64,000 nt of DNA from contig DFHF01000007.1 in the NCBI GenBank assembly GCA_002371825.1, positions 34,493-98,492 of the forward strand. Reading direction: 5' to 3'. The notes beneath the pieces were generated by a model. The model saw nothing but the letters and a program-made list of their open reading frames with translations. It had not been told where the DNA came from and made no database searches. Shown in pieces: positions 43,041 through 51,072 of this stretch. The position numbers were made by a program, and so were the translations under genes. This stretch comes from Ruminococcus flavefaciens (GTDB lineage Bacteria; Bacillota; Clostridia; Oscillospirales; Ruminococcaceae). Positions within the stretch are counted from its first letter, which is position 1. Every line of letters starts with the position of its first letter.

Positions 43041-43323
43041 AAACTCCTTTCCTAAAACTTCCGGTTTTAATTTTTTTCATATAGGGCGCTCTGTATAAAT
43101 ACAGAGCGCTCATTTATTTTATGAGCGCCCTATATGAAAAAAATCAGGATCAAAAGTCTTTGGAAGGGGGCTCGGGGGTGACTCCCCGCAGTGCGGGGAG
43201 ATGTCACTCAGTGACAGAGGGGACCGCCTCCGTCAGAGGAACCTTTCCTCAGAAAGGTTTCCACTGATAATCACACATAAAACTTCTATATTAGTGCCGC
43301 TGTTATTCTGAAGCGCATTTTTT
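43041..43323 (+). repeat. Right part of the interrupted MITE-like repeat (copy B)
   Basis: From AAACTCCTTTCCTAAAACTT onward this matches the intact copy at 61984-62180: the TTTTTTTCATATAGGGCGCTC-type inverted repeat, ATCAGGATCAAAAGTCTTTG, GAAGGGGGCTCGGGGG, and the AACCTTTC..GAAAGGTT hairpin. It has an additional stretch of about 60 bases (43180-43240) rich in short palindromes (CTCCCCGCAGTGCGGGGAG) that the intact copy lacks. The 31-base centre between the long inverted repeats is in the opposite orientation to that of the other copy. Confidence 0.82.
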
Positions 43324-43353
43324 GCCGGGCAATTCGGGGGAATTATAAGCGTA

Positions 43354-44607
43354 TTATCCGCATATCCCGATAATAGCCTCAGCCATTATCTCTGCATTTT
43401 TCAGCAGTTCCTCCACCGTGATGAACTCCTCCGGCGAGTGCATATTGTGGTCAGTTCCCGGAAATTCGGCTCCGAAGGCAACTCCGCCCTCTATTTCGTG
43501 GACATAGGTGCCGCCTCCGATAGCAATGCACCTGCCCTTGTCGCCGGTAACCTTCTCGTAAGTTTTCAACAATGTCCGGACAAATGTTGAATTCTCATCC
43601 GTACAATGGGGCTCCACTCCCTCGCAGGAATCTATATCAAATCCGGCCTCCGCAAGTTTTCCGCAGATAATTCCGCTTATCTCAGCTTTAGTGCGGTCAA
43701 GCGGGAAACGTATATCTATACCGCCGTTAAGTCTGCCGTTTTCGGTGTTCAGCATGGAGAGCACACAGGTCATTTTTCCAGATATATCGTCAGATAATCC
43801 CAGCCCACAGCTCTTGCCGTCGGTCTCTCCGTGGGGAAACAGCTTTTTAAGTCCGCTGATAAGCACGTCATCGCCCTCACACTCACTGAGGAATTTTGTG
43901 ACCGCATTCTCGCCTTTTTCAGGTGTTGAGGCATGGGCAGAACGTCCGGTGAACTCCAGCCCATCTACGATACAGGTCTGCGGAACGGCATTTATAACTG
44001 TTCCGGCAGCAATATCTGCTCCCCAGAACGGAGCTGAAAAATAGACCCTAAGCATTCCCTTCTCCGCATTTATCACAGGATACTCCCCGTCCGGAGTGAA
44101 TACCATGGGCGGAAGCTTCTTTTTGCTGCGGTAATAAGCCATATCCGCCGAGCCGTTCTCCTCATTGGTACCGAAAATAAGTCTCACACCTTTTTTCAGC
44201 GATATTCCCAGGTCCTTAACAGCTTTTGCCGCATACAGAGCCGCCACAGCCGGTCCCTTATCATCGATAGTACCTCTTCCGATGAGCTTATCTCCCTCAC
44301 GGCGCATAACAAAGGGGTCACCCTTCCATCCGCTTCCTTCCGGGACTACGTCCAGATGTGAGAGAATAGCCAGCTCCGGCTCAAGGGAATTGATGTCAGC
44401 TGAGCCGGCATAGTTTTCCACATTTTCAACAGCAAAACCTGCCTCACTGCATTTTTTCAGCATGATATCAAGTGCTCTTGCAGGTTCTTTACCAAAGGGA
44501 GCTCCCTCCCCGGCCTCGCCCTGAACACTGGGGACAGCTACAAGCTCACCGAGGAAAGCTGTCATTTCGTCTTTTTTTGAAGCTAAATATTCACTTATAC
44601 TGCTCAT
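43354..44607 (-). CDS. M20 family dipeptidase (PepV/Sapep-like)
   Basis: A 417-residue metallopeptidase. Metal-binding and catalytic sequence is seen in ILSHLDVVPEGSGW (His, Asp), GRGTIDDKGPAVAALYAAKA, FGTNEENGS (Glu-Glu), and the C-terminal FPGTDHNMHSPEEF. A lid domain is inserted between about 185 and 310. Members hydrolyse dipeptides with a free N-terminus inside the cell. It is shorter than the roughly 470-residue Lactobacillus PepV, mainly within the lid domain. The ATG at 44607 with AGGAGGC is chosen. It lies between the MITE and the MsmK-type ATPase gene, whose terminator separates them. Confidence 0.9.
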   Translation of the reverse strand: MSSISEYLASKKDEMTAFLGELVAVPSVQGEAGEGAPFGKEPARALDIMLKKCSEAGFAVENVENYAGSADINSLEPELAILSHLDVVPEGSGWKGDPFVMRREGDKLIGRGTIDDKGPAVAALYAAKAVKDLGISLKKGVRLIFGTNEENGSADMAYYRSKKKLPPMVFTPDGEYPVINAEKGMLRVYFSAPFWGADIAAGTVINAVPQTCIVDGLEFTGRSAHASTPEKGENAVTKFLSECEGDDVLISGLKKLFPHGETDGKSCGLGLSDDISGKMTCVLSMLNTENGRLNGGIDIRFPLDRTKAEISGIICGKLAEAGFDIDSCEGVEPHCTDENSTFVRTLLKTYEKVTGDKGRCIAIGGGTYVHEIEGGVAFGAEFPGTDHNMHSPEEFITVEELLKNAEIMAEAIIGICG

Positions 44608-44633
44608 TTCAAAAGCCTCCTTTTTGATATAAT

Positions 44634-44664
44634 AACAAAATACCGCAGTATAAATACTGCGGTA
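44634..44664 (-). terminator. Terminator of the MsmK-type ATPase gene
   Basis: Minus strand TACCGCAGTAT pairs with ATACTGCGGTA around a two-base loop, followed by TTTTGTTATT. Confidence 0.85.
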
Positions 44665-44722
44665 CTTTGCGTACAGGCTCGCACCCATACAAAGAAAGAA
44701 AGGATAAATATGAAAAGATTTA

Positions 44723-45862
44723 TCAGTTAACGATTGCCTTCTCTGTTTCCTTATCGAAGATATGGATCCTGTTAGGATCGATAGCAACTCTGATATCATC
44801 ACCAGGTCTTGCTGTTGATCTCGGGCTTACTCTTGCTGTAAGCGGGATACCTTCGCAGAGGAGGTAGAGGTATGTCTCAGCACCCATCATTTCTGTAATT
44901 TCTACATTACAGTTGATAACGCCTGTTGTAGCATTTGAGAGGTACATCTCCTCATCGTGGATGCTCTCAGGACGAACGCCGAGGATGATCTCCTTGCCAA
45001 CATAGTGGCCGAGGTCATCGTTTACCTTTGACTCAGGAACGATTATCTGATACTTAACGCCTCTGGACATCTTGGAGTCTTCAGAGCCGAATTCAACGAT
45101 ATACTGGCCATACTCTTCTCTGAGTGTAGCGTCGATGAAGTTCATCTGAGGTGAACCGAGGAATCCTGCAACGAACTTGTTTACAGGGTTCTCATAGAGG
45201 TTCTGAGGAGTATCGATCTGCTGAACGAAGCCGTCCTTCATACAAACGATACGGTCACCCATTGTCATAGCCTCTGTCTGGTCATGAGTTACATAGATGA
45301 ATGTTGTACCAAGTCTCTTGTGGATCTTTGAGATCTCGGTTCTCATCTGTGCACGGAGCTTAGCATCGAGGTTTGAGAGAGGCTCGTCGAGGAGGAATAC
45401 CTTAGGTGAACGAACGATAGCACGACCGAGAGCAACTCTCTGTCTCTGACCACCGGACATAGCCTTAGGCTTTCTCTCGAGGAGGTGTGTAAGGTCGAGG
45501 ATCTTAGCAGCCTCGTTAACCTTTCTCTCGATCTCATCCTTAGGAACCTTACGGAGCTTAAGTCCGAAAGCCATGTTATCAAATACAGTCATATGAGGAT
45601 AGAGCGCATAGTTCTGGAAAACCATTGCGATATCTCTGTCCTTAGGAGCAATATCGTTTACAAGGCGGTCGCCGATGTAAAGCTCACCCTCTGAGATCTC
45701 CTCAAGTCCGGCGATCATACGAAGAGTTGTTGACTTTCCGCATCCGGAAGGTCCAACCAGAACGATAAACTCCTTATCTCTTATCTCTAAATTAACATCT
45801 GAAACAGCAACAACGCCGCCCGGATATTTCTTATAAATACCTTTAAGTGTTAAGCCTGCCAT
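44723..45862 (-). CDS. msmK: Carbohydrate ABC transporter ATPase (MsmK/UgpC type)
   Basis: A 379-residue ATPase of the MalK/UgpC class. Walker A is VGPSGCGKSTTLRM, Q-loop FQNYALYPHMTV, signature MSGGQRQRVALGRAIV and Walker B FLLDEPLSNLDAKLR. A C-terminal TOBE/OB regulatory region follows (about 240-379; LGVRPESIHDE). No permease or binding-protein genes are adjacent. Stand-alone MsmK ATPases typically power several oligosaccharide importers, so it probably serves uptake of cellodextrins, xylo- and manno-oligosaccharides released by the cellulosome (inference). Confidence 0.93.
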   Translation of the reverse strand: MAGLTLKGIYKKYPGGVVAVSDVNLEIRDKEFIVLVGPSGCGKSTTLRMIAGLEEISEGELYIGDRLVNDIAPKDRDIAMVFQNYALYPHMTVFDNMAFGLKLRKVPKDEIERKVNEAAKILDLTHLLERKPKAMSGGQRQRVALGRAIVRSPKVFLLDEPLSNLDAKLRAQMRTEISKIHKRLGTTFIYVTHDQTEAMTMGDRIVCMKDGFVQQIDTPQNLYENPVNKFVAGFLGSPQMNFIDATLREEYGQYIVEFGSEDSKMSRGVKYQIIVPESKVNDDLGHYVGKEIILGVRPESIHDEEMYLSNATTGVINCNVEITEMMGAETYLYLLCEGIPLTARVSPRSTARPGDDIRVAIDPNRIHIFDKETEKAIVN

Positions 45863-45929
45863 TAATTCCAGTCCTCCAGTTCAATATTTCTTGCCGATAA
45901 TTTATCTATACAGTATCAGCTATATTAAT

Positions 45930-45958
45930 ATAATACCAAACTTTGCGAAATATTTCAA
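45930..45958 (-). promoter_or_regulatory. Promoter of the MsmK-type ATPase gene
   Basis: Minus strand TTGAAA (45953-45958) and TATTAT (45930-45935), 17-base spacer. Confidence 0.65.
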
Positions 45959-45982
45959 GTCTCTAAATTGACAAAGTTTTAT

Positions 45983-46762
45983 TTAGTTGTTTATTAGAAT
46001 TGCCGAAAAAAAGTCAGAGAAATCGGCTAAAAAAGGGTCTTCGGGGGGCTGTTTAAACAAGTTTTCAACATCTTTGTGCAATAATTCCATACTCTCCCCT
46101 AATCCCAGTTTTTCGGGAAGAATCAAGCCTCCCAGCGAAATCCTCATCAGCTTTTGTACATGATTTCCGGCGGCTGCGAACATTCTTTTAACTTGATGAT
46201 ATTTTCCCTCGTGAAGCTCTATCAATGCCAGTTTATCGCTATTTTCCACACCTCTCACCCTTGCGGGCAGACAGGTATCGCCGTCCGCCAATTTGATACC
46301 TTTTTTGAATATGTCAACATATTTGTTTTCGTACGGTCTGTCAAGTTTCACAATATATATTTTCGGTATATGGCTCTTAGGAGAGAGCATCTTATGGGCA
46401 AGTTCTCCGTCATCTGTTATCAGAAGAGCGCCTGTTGTGTCCTTATCGAGGCGCCCCGCAGGGAACATTCCTTTTGAGCGCAGCTCCGCCGGTATCAGCT
46501 GAAGTACTGAGGGACCATCGTTCTCCTCCGTAGAGGAAACATATCCCTGTGGCTTATTTAAAAGTATATACTTGAATCTGTCCCCTGAGACCTCCCTTCC
46601 GCTAACACTTACAGAATCCTTCTCCGGGTCTATCTTCACATCTGTTTTTTTCTCCGTTCTGCCGTTGAGGGATATCTGACCCTTAGCGGCGAGCTGTTTT
46701 ATCTGTGAACGGGTATACTCAGTCCTTTCGGATATGAATTTATCAAGTCTTATCAGCGGCAT
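45983..46762 (-). CDS. rsuA: 16S rRNA pseudouridine synthase (RsuA/RluB family)
   Basis: A 259-residue enzyme with an N-terminal S4 RNA-binding domain (RLDKFISERTEYTRSQIKQLAAKGQISLNGR) and an RsuA-type catalytic domain. The catalytic Asp lies in FPAGRLDKDTTGALLITDDGEL and the KPQGYVSSTEEN and GKYHQVKRMFAAAGNHV motifs are conserved. It isomerises a specific uridine in rRNA, by family most often position 516 of 16S; the exact target is inference. The ATG at 46762 with AAAGGAG upstream is chosen. It is divergent from the DUF4830-like gene. Confidence 0.92.
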   Translation of the reverse strand: MPLIRLDKFISERTEYTRSQIKQLAAKGQISLNGRTEKKTDVKIDPEKDSVSVSGREVSGDRFKYILLNKPQGYVSSTEENDGPSVLQLIPAELRSKGMFPAGRLDKDTTGALLITDDGELAHKMLSPKSHIPKIYIVKLDRPYENKYVDIFKKGIKLADGDTCLPARVRGVENSDKLALIELHEGKYHQVKRMFAAAGNHVQKLMRISLGGLILPEKLGLGESMELLHKDVENLFKQPPEDPFLADFSDFFSAILINN

Positions 46763-46853
46763 AGCTTCTCCTTTCGGAATAAAAATCCGGTCTCCGGAAT
46801 ATGATTTTCCAGAGCCTGTCAGAAATATCATATCATGCATGAGGAGCGATAAT

Positions 46854-47279
46854 ATGAAAAGACATACACTTATAATTGTACCCGCAGTCCTGCTTATAGG
46901 AGCCGCAGTAATACTCCGTCCCGGCAGAAGCAGCTCCGACGGAACTGAGAGGGCCTCTGTTGCCGCATCATCTGTAGGAGAGAGAATGGATTACTTTGCC
47001 TCCCACGGCTGGGAAGTCGAAGAGATCGCCGGAAAAGATATAACCATACCGGAGGTATTCTCCGCTGCCTATGAGGAATATGCAGCAATGCAGGACAAAC
47101 AGGGGCTCCCTCTCCGGGAATATGCCGGCAGGAATGCCAGGCTTTACGTTTATGAGGTAAAAAATTACAGTCCCGAAAACAGAAAAATGCTTGCGGAACT
47201 GCTGGTCTGTGATGATACGGCTGTGGCCTCCATGGTATACAGCGATGACGGCGGCAGTCTCCGTATGGCTGTAGTCTGA
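46854..47279 (+). CDS. Membrane-anchored DUF4830-like protein
   Basis: A 141-residue protein with an N-terminal membrane anchor (HTLIIVPAVLLIGAAVIL, residues 4-21) and a short extracytoplasmic domain containing MDYFASHGWEVEE, the mark of DUF4830 proteins, and YVYEVKNYSPENRKMLAELLV. Function is unknown. GAGGAGCGAT precedes the ATG at 46854. It is convergent with nrdR, with only six bases between the stop codons. Confidence 0.7.
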   Translation: MKRHTLIIVPAVLLIGAAVILRPGRSSSDGTERASVAASSVGERMDYFASHGWEVEEIAGKDITIPEVFSAAYEEYAAMQDKQGLPLREYAGRNARLYVYEVKNYSPENRKMLAELLVCDDTAVASMVYSDDGGSLRMAVV

Positions 47280-47285
47280 GGGGAT

Positions 47286-47750
47286 TCAGTCCGCAGTCTG
47301 TTTATTTTTATCGTCGAACTCACTTATAGCCGCAACGAAGCTGGCTATATCGGTAAAATCCTTATATACCGAAGCAAATCTTATATAGGATATGGGGTCG
47401 ATGTCACGGAGCCTGTCAAGGACCATATTTCCTATTTCCTCTGATTTTATAACGGTCTTGAGGTGGTCGGCGCAGTAATTTTCCACATAGTCTGCTATCT
47501 CATCCACCTGCGCCTTTGTAACAGGGCGCTTTTTTATTGCAGTGAATATGCCCTTTATGAGCTTCTGTTTGTCGAACTGCTCAAATCCGCCGGAGCGCTT
47601 TTCAACCATGAGGAGCGGCACTTCAAACATTTCATAGGTAGTGAATCTGCCTCCGCACTTTGTACATTCTCTGCGGCGGCGTATCTTGTCGTCAGAGGGA
47701 CGTGAATCGATGACCTTTGAATCCTCAAAGGAGCAAAACGGACATTTCAT
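47286..47750 (-). CDS. nrdR: Transcriptional repressor NrdR
   Basis: A 154-residue protein of standard NrdR length. The N-terminal zinc ribbon MKCPFCSFEDSKVIDSRPSD ... RRRRECTKCGGRFTTYE has two CxxC pairs; residues 49-139 are the ATP-cone (VEKRSGGFEQFDKQKLIKGI). It senses dATP/ATP and represses ribonucleotide reductase genes through NrdR boxes. It follows the TIM-barrel gene after two bases, so the two are cotranscribed. Confidence 0.97.
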   Translation of the reverse strand: MKCPFCSFEDSKVIDSRPSDDKIRRRRECTKCGGRFTTYEMFEVPLLMVEKRSGGFEQFDKQKLIKGIFTAIKKRPVTKAQVDEIADYVENYCADHLKTVIKSEEIGNMVLDRLRDIDPISYIRFASVYKDFTDIASFVAAISEFDDKNKQTAD

Positions 47751-47752
47751 AG

Positions 47753-48544
47753 TTATTTCTCCCTGCCATAAGGCTCTAACATTTTGTTTAGCACGTTGTA
47801 GCTGCGTATGAGTTCGCTTATCGGGCCGAAGTTATTGCGGTAGAGTTCAAGTATCACATTGCAGTCCGGGTTGAGTTCATTGAGCCTGCCGAAAAATTTC
47901 CTGAAATCGAATCTGCCCTTTCCTATGGGGAGGCAGTCTCCCAGCTCGCCGGCATCGCTTATATGGACATGGGCGATACGGCTGCCGGCAGCTTTAAGGA
48001 GGCTGAACGGGTCCTCGCCTGCACGAATAGCCTGCTTTGTATCCAGCACAAATGCAAACTCATCCCCAAGCATACCTGCCACATCCCTGATATAGGCCGA
48101 AGAACCGCTCTGACACCGTGAAACATTTTCAAGCGCCACGGTCACTCCGTTCTCCTTTCCCACACGGAACAGACGGCTGTATCTCTCGCAGAAAAGCTCC
48201 TTTGAGCGGACCGATTTACCGCCGTGAAGCACAAACACCTCAGCTCCTGTCATATTCATGAACCGGAAGTAGTATTTGTAGTATTCAAGAGCGTCGGTCA
48301 TTCTTCTCTCGTAATCCGAGAAAAAGAAAAGCTGCTCCATTTCGCTGGTAAAGGGATGCACCGACACGCATTTTGCATCAAACCGTTTGAGGATATTGGC
48401 CATTCCATGAGCAAAGCTCTTTTTCAGCTCGCAATGGGTATTTATGAATATCTCAACGCAGGAGACCCCGTTGACAGTCAGATCATATAAGCTTTCCTCT
48501 ACCGGTTTCGGATAGAGACAGGCTGTTGATACACCAGCGGTCAT
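47753..48544 (-). CDS. Xylose-isomerase-like TIM-barrel protein
   Basis: A 263-residue protein of the sugar-phosphate isomerase / endonuclease IV superfamily. Typical strands end in metal-binding residues: VEIFINTHCEL, CVSVHPFTSEM, EVFVLHGGKS, VALENVSRC, AFVLDTKQAIR, RIAHVHISDAGE and VILELYRN. Substrate and reaction cannot be assigned. AAAGGAGTG precedes the ATG. The tight link to nrdR suggests shared regulation and not necessarily a shared pathway. Confidence 0.82.
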   Translation of the reverse strand: MTAGVSTACLYPKPVEESLYDLTVNGVSCVEIFINTHCELKKSFAHGMANILKRFDAKCVSVHPFTSEMEQLFFFSDYERRMTDALEYYKYYFRFMNMTGAEVFVLHGGKSVRSKELFCERYSRLFRVGKENGVTVALENVSRCQSGSSAYIRDVAGMLGDEFAFVLDTKQAIRAGEDPFSLLKAAGSRIAHVHISDAGELGDCLPIGKGRFDFRKFFGRLNELNPDCNVILELYRNNFGPISELIRSYNVLNKMLEPYGREK

Positions 48545-48578
48545 AGAGGCACTCCTTTCGCAGTTTTTTTACATTTTT

Positions 48579-48607
48579 ATTATACCAAAATCCCTCTGTA
48601 AAGTCAA
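48579..48607 (-). promoter_or_regulatory. Promoter of the TIM-barrel / nrdR operon
   Basis: Minus strand TTGACT (48602-48607) and TATAAT (48579-48584), 17-base spacer. Confidence 0.82.
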
Positions 48608-48839
48608 GCAGAGACCCTCTCATGCCGATCAGGAGCAGCATAGTGCAGAGTGAGCTGCGGATAAATTTTCCCATATACGGATATATGACGATATCCCGCA
48701 CTAATTAGAACTATATTGCTGTGCTGAGTTGCCCTGTACCAACATATTGGTCGACCTATTATGACCTGCCTAAATACAGGCTTTTTTCAACTCGTTACCG
48801 CCCGTCAGAATATTATTCTTCTCATTTTTTCGTATACTA
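48608..48839. other. Intergenic region with no gene
   Basis: Between two divergent promoters lies about 230 bases without a supported frame. TATTGGTCGACCTATTATGACC (split here as TATTGGTCGACC and TATTATGACC) contains the short palindrome GGTCGACC at 48750-48757, and CAGGCTTTTTT at 48778-48788 resembles the end of a terminator. Nothing firmer is seen. Confidence 0.35.
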
Positions 48840-48868
48840 TTGACAATACTTTGCCTTTATGGTACAAT
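48840..48868 (+). promoter_or_regulatory. Promoter of the PIG-L deacetylase gene
   Basis: TTGACA (48840-48845) and TACAAT (48863-48868), 17-base spacer. Confidence 0.82.
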
Positions 48869-48952
48869 AAATGTGAAGGAGTTTACCTTTATATACAGAG
48901 CCTTCATTCACTGTGAAGGAACTGAAAACTGCCTATAAAGGAGATATGATAT

Positions 48953-49690
48953 ATGGAAAAAACGGGAAAAAAGAGATTGGGCTTAAGGATAGGACTGCTG
49001 TTATCGTTCATTGTGTGCCAGATATTGTGCGTGTATATGGGGTATACGTTCAGCACATATCACAAATCCACACTGACAGATAAAATGCTCGTCGACAGCG
49101 GTATCAATTCCGCAAACAAGCTGATGATAGTTGCTCACCCTGATGATGAGGTCATCTGGGGCGGCGGTCACCTTATGGAGGGCGGATATTATATAGTTGT
49201 CCTCACCAACGGTAAAAATGCTGTCAGAAAATGCGAATTTGACAAGGTACTGAAAGCCTCCGGAAACAAGGGCATAATCCTCAGCTATCCGGACAAAGCC
49301 TTCGGCAAGAAGGACGAATGGAAAAAGAGCAAAAAGGAGATCAAAAAGGATATCTCCAGAATAATGGGATATAAAGACTGGGATATGATAGTCACCCACA
49401 ATAAAGATGGCGAATACGGACATATCCACCACAAGATGACTCACAGATTCGTAACAGATATCTACAACGATAAATCCCCTGACTGCAGCCTCTATTTCTT
49501 CGGAAAATATTACACCAAGTCAAAAATCGGCGATGTTTCCGACAGCCTCCCCCGTATATCCGAGGAGCAGCTCAAGTATAAGGAAAACCTGGAGGAGATA
49601 TACAAATCTCAGGACTATGTAGTCGATATGTTCTGCCAGATGAATCCCTTCGAGGACTGGACCTGCTATAACGAACAAGGCGAAGACTGA
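48953..49690 (+). CDS. Membrane-anchored PIG-L family deacetylase
   Basis: A 245-residue protein. A basic N-terminus and one membrane segment (residues 10-30, LGLRIGLLLSFIVCQILCVY) place the enzyme domain outside the cell. The domain carries the PIG-L zinc motif MIVAHPDDEVIWGG (about 58-70) and the third metal-binding His in YGHIHHKMTH (about 160). Family members remove acetyl groups from N-acetylglucosamine-containing sugars or small thiols; a cell-surface glycan is the likely target here. AAAGGAGAT precedes the ATG. Single gene with its own terminator. Confidence 0.88.
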   Translation: MEKTGKKRLGLRIGLLLSFIVCQILCVYMGYTFSTYHKSTLTDKMLVDSGINSANKLMIVAHPDDEVIWGGGHLMEGGYYIVVLTNGKNAVRKCEFDKVLKASGNKGIILSYPDKAFGKKDEWKKSKKEIKKDISRIMGYKDWDMIVTHNKDGEYGHIHHKMTHRFVTDIYNDKSPDCSLYFFGKYYTKSKIGDVSDSLPRISEEQLKYKENLEEIYKSQDYVVDMFCQMNPFEDWTCYNEQGED

Positions 49691-49697
49691 TATTACT

Positions 49698-49730
49698 ATC
49701 CGGTTCCGTAATTACGGAGCCGGATTTTTT
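49698..49730 (+). terminator. Terminator after the PIG-L gene
   Basis: ATCCGGTTCCGTAA pairs with TTACGGAGCCGGAT, followed by TTTTTT. Confidence 0.9.
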
Positions 49731-49741
49731 AGGAGATAATT

Positions 49742-50770
49742 ATGATATTAAGAACACCGGAATATTATCACTCTTTTAAATGTATAGCTGAAAAGTGCAG
49801 GGACAACTGCTGTATCGGCTGGGAGATAGACATTGACAGGGATACGGCTTCCTATTATAAAAGCATTACAGGAAGCTTCGGGGAAAGGCTCCGCAATAAT
49901 ATCTCGGACGGCAGCTTCATTCTCGGCAGCAATGAAAGATGTCCCTTTCTGAACTCCGGAAACCTCTGTGATATCTATATGACCCTCGGTGAAGAGCATC
50001 TTTGCAGCATCTGCACTGAGCATCCACGCTTCTATGAGTGGTTCGGAAGCTTTAAAGAGGGCGGTATAGGACTTTGCTGCGAAGAGGCTGCAAGACTGAT
50101 CCTTTCTCAGGATATGCATATCACCGAGAAAATGACCGCTGAAGCTGACGATACCCAATGCGATGAGGAGCTGCTGAAAACACTCCTGACTGCAAGAGAC
50201 ATTATTATCAGTCATCTCCGGAGCGGAAATCTGTCCGATTCCGTCTGTACCATGCTCAGCTTCGCAGAGGAGCTGCAATACCGGCTCGACAACGGCGAAA
50301 CAGAGCTTCCCCAATGGAAGCTCTCCGGCAGTACTGAAAAGCCTGACATAAGGGGACTTCTCGACCACTTCGCAGGCCTCGAACCTATTGACCCTCACTG
50401 GCCGGAATACCTCAAAAGCCTCTCCTCTGCCCCGGATGAACTCCCGGAGCTCTCAGCAGAGCAGGAGATCTGGCTCCGGAGAATAGGCGAATATTTCATA
50501 TACCGCTACTTCCTGAAGGGAGTTTTCGACGGTGAGATACTCTCACGGGTAAAGCTTGCCGCAGTCAGCATCTGGTTCATAGGCTGGCTTTGGAGGAATA
50601 AAGCTGCCGATAACGGCGCCTGCTCCTTTGAAGACTGCGTCTGGCTGGCAAAGAATTACTCAAAGGAGATAGAATACTGCGAGGAGAACCTTGAAGCCCT
50701 CGCTGATGACTCCTACTGCATTAAACAATTGACATCTCCGGGCATTAAAGGCCTGTTCTGCGGCAGTTGA
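49742..50770 (+). CDS. FliB-like lysine N-methylase family protein
   Basis: A 342-residue protein with the cysteine-rich N-terminal half of the FliB family: CIAEKCRDNCCIGWEIDID, RCPFLNSGNLCDIY, GEEHLCSICTEHPRFYEW and GGIGLCCEEAARL. The cysteine array probably binds an iron-sulfur cluster, consistent with a radical-type or metal-dependent enzyme. FliB methylates flagellin lysines in Salmonella, but no flagellar gene is seen here and homologs are common in non-motile Clostridia, so the substrate is unknown. TAGGAGAT precedes the ATG. It may be read through from the PIG-L gene. Confidence 0.82.
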   Translation: MILRTPEYYHSFKCIAEKCRDNCCIGWEIDIDRDTASYYKSITGSFGERLRNNISDGSFILGSNERCPFLNSGNLCDIYMTLGEEHLCSICTEHPRFYEWFGSFKEGGIGLCCEEAARLILSQDMHITEKMTAEADDTQCDEELLKTLLTARDIIISHLRSGNLSDSVCTMLSFAEELQYRLDNGETELPQWKLSGSTEKPDIRGLLDHFAGLEPIDPHWPEYLKSLSSAPDELPELSAEQEIWLRRIGEYFIYRYFLKGVFDGEILSRVKLAAVSIWFIGWLWRNKAADNGACSFEDCVWLAKNYSKEIEYCEENLEALADDSYCIKQLTSPGIKGLFCGS

Positions 50771-50898
50771 TACAACTGCCGCTTAATTAATATACAATGA
50801 TTTAAGCTTCGCATTGACGTATATTACAAATAGAAATTCAGGCTTTTGTGCAATCATATGAAATGCTTCCGGCGATCGGAAAAATTAGGCCGGCTCGC

Positions 50899-50927
50899 TT
50901 GACAAATCCGTAAAAAAGCGGTATCAT
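50899..50927 (+). promoter_or_regulatory. Promoter of the GH5 cellulase/mannanase gene
   Basis: TTGACA (50899-50904) and TATCAT (50922-50927), 17-base spacer. Confidence 0.75.
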
Positions 50928-50940
50928 TTAGCTATAGTAA

Positions 50941-51037
50941 AGCTTAATTTAATTTATGTGCTGAATTTTAATTAAGCTCACAGTTTTCCGTTCCCTTTGG
51001 ACGAGGAACGGCTGTAAGGGTCCTGCACTGCCCTTAC
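50941..51037 (+). promoter_or_regulatory. Structured 5' leader of the GH5 gene
   Basis: Three consecutive stem-loops fill the roughly 140-base leader: AGCTTAATT (50941-50949) with AATTAAGCT (50970-50978), CCGTTCC (50988-50994) with GGAACGG (51005-51011), and GTAAGGG (51014-51020) with CCCTTAC (51031-51037). None is followed by a T-tract, so they look like stabilising or translation-control elements. Confidence 0.55.
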
Positions 51038-51072
51038 TTTACACACTTTTATAATATTTGGGAGGATATTAT

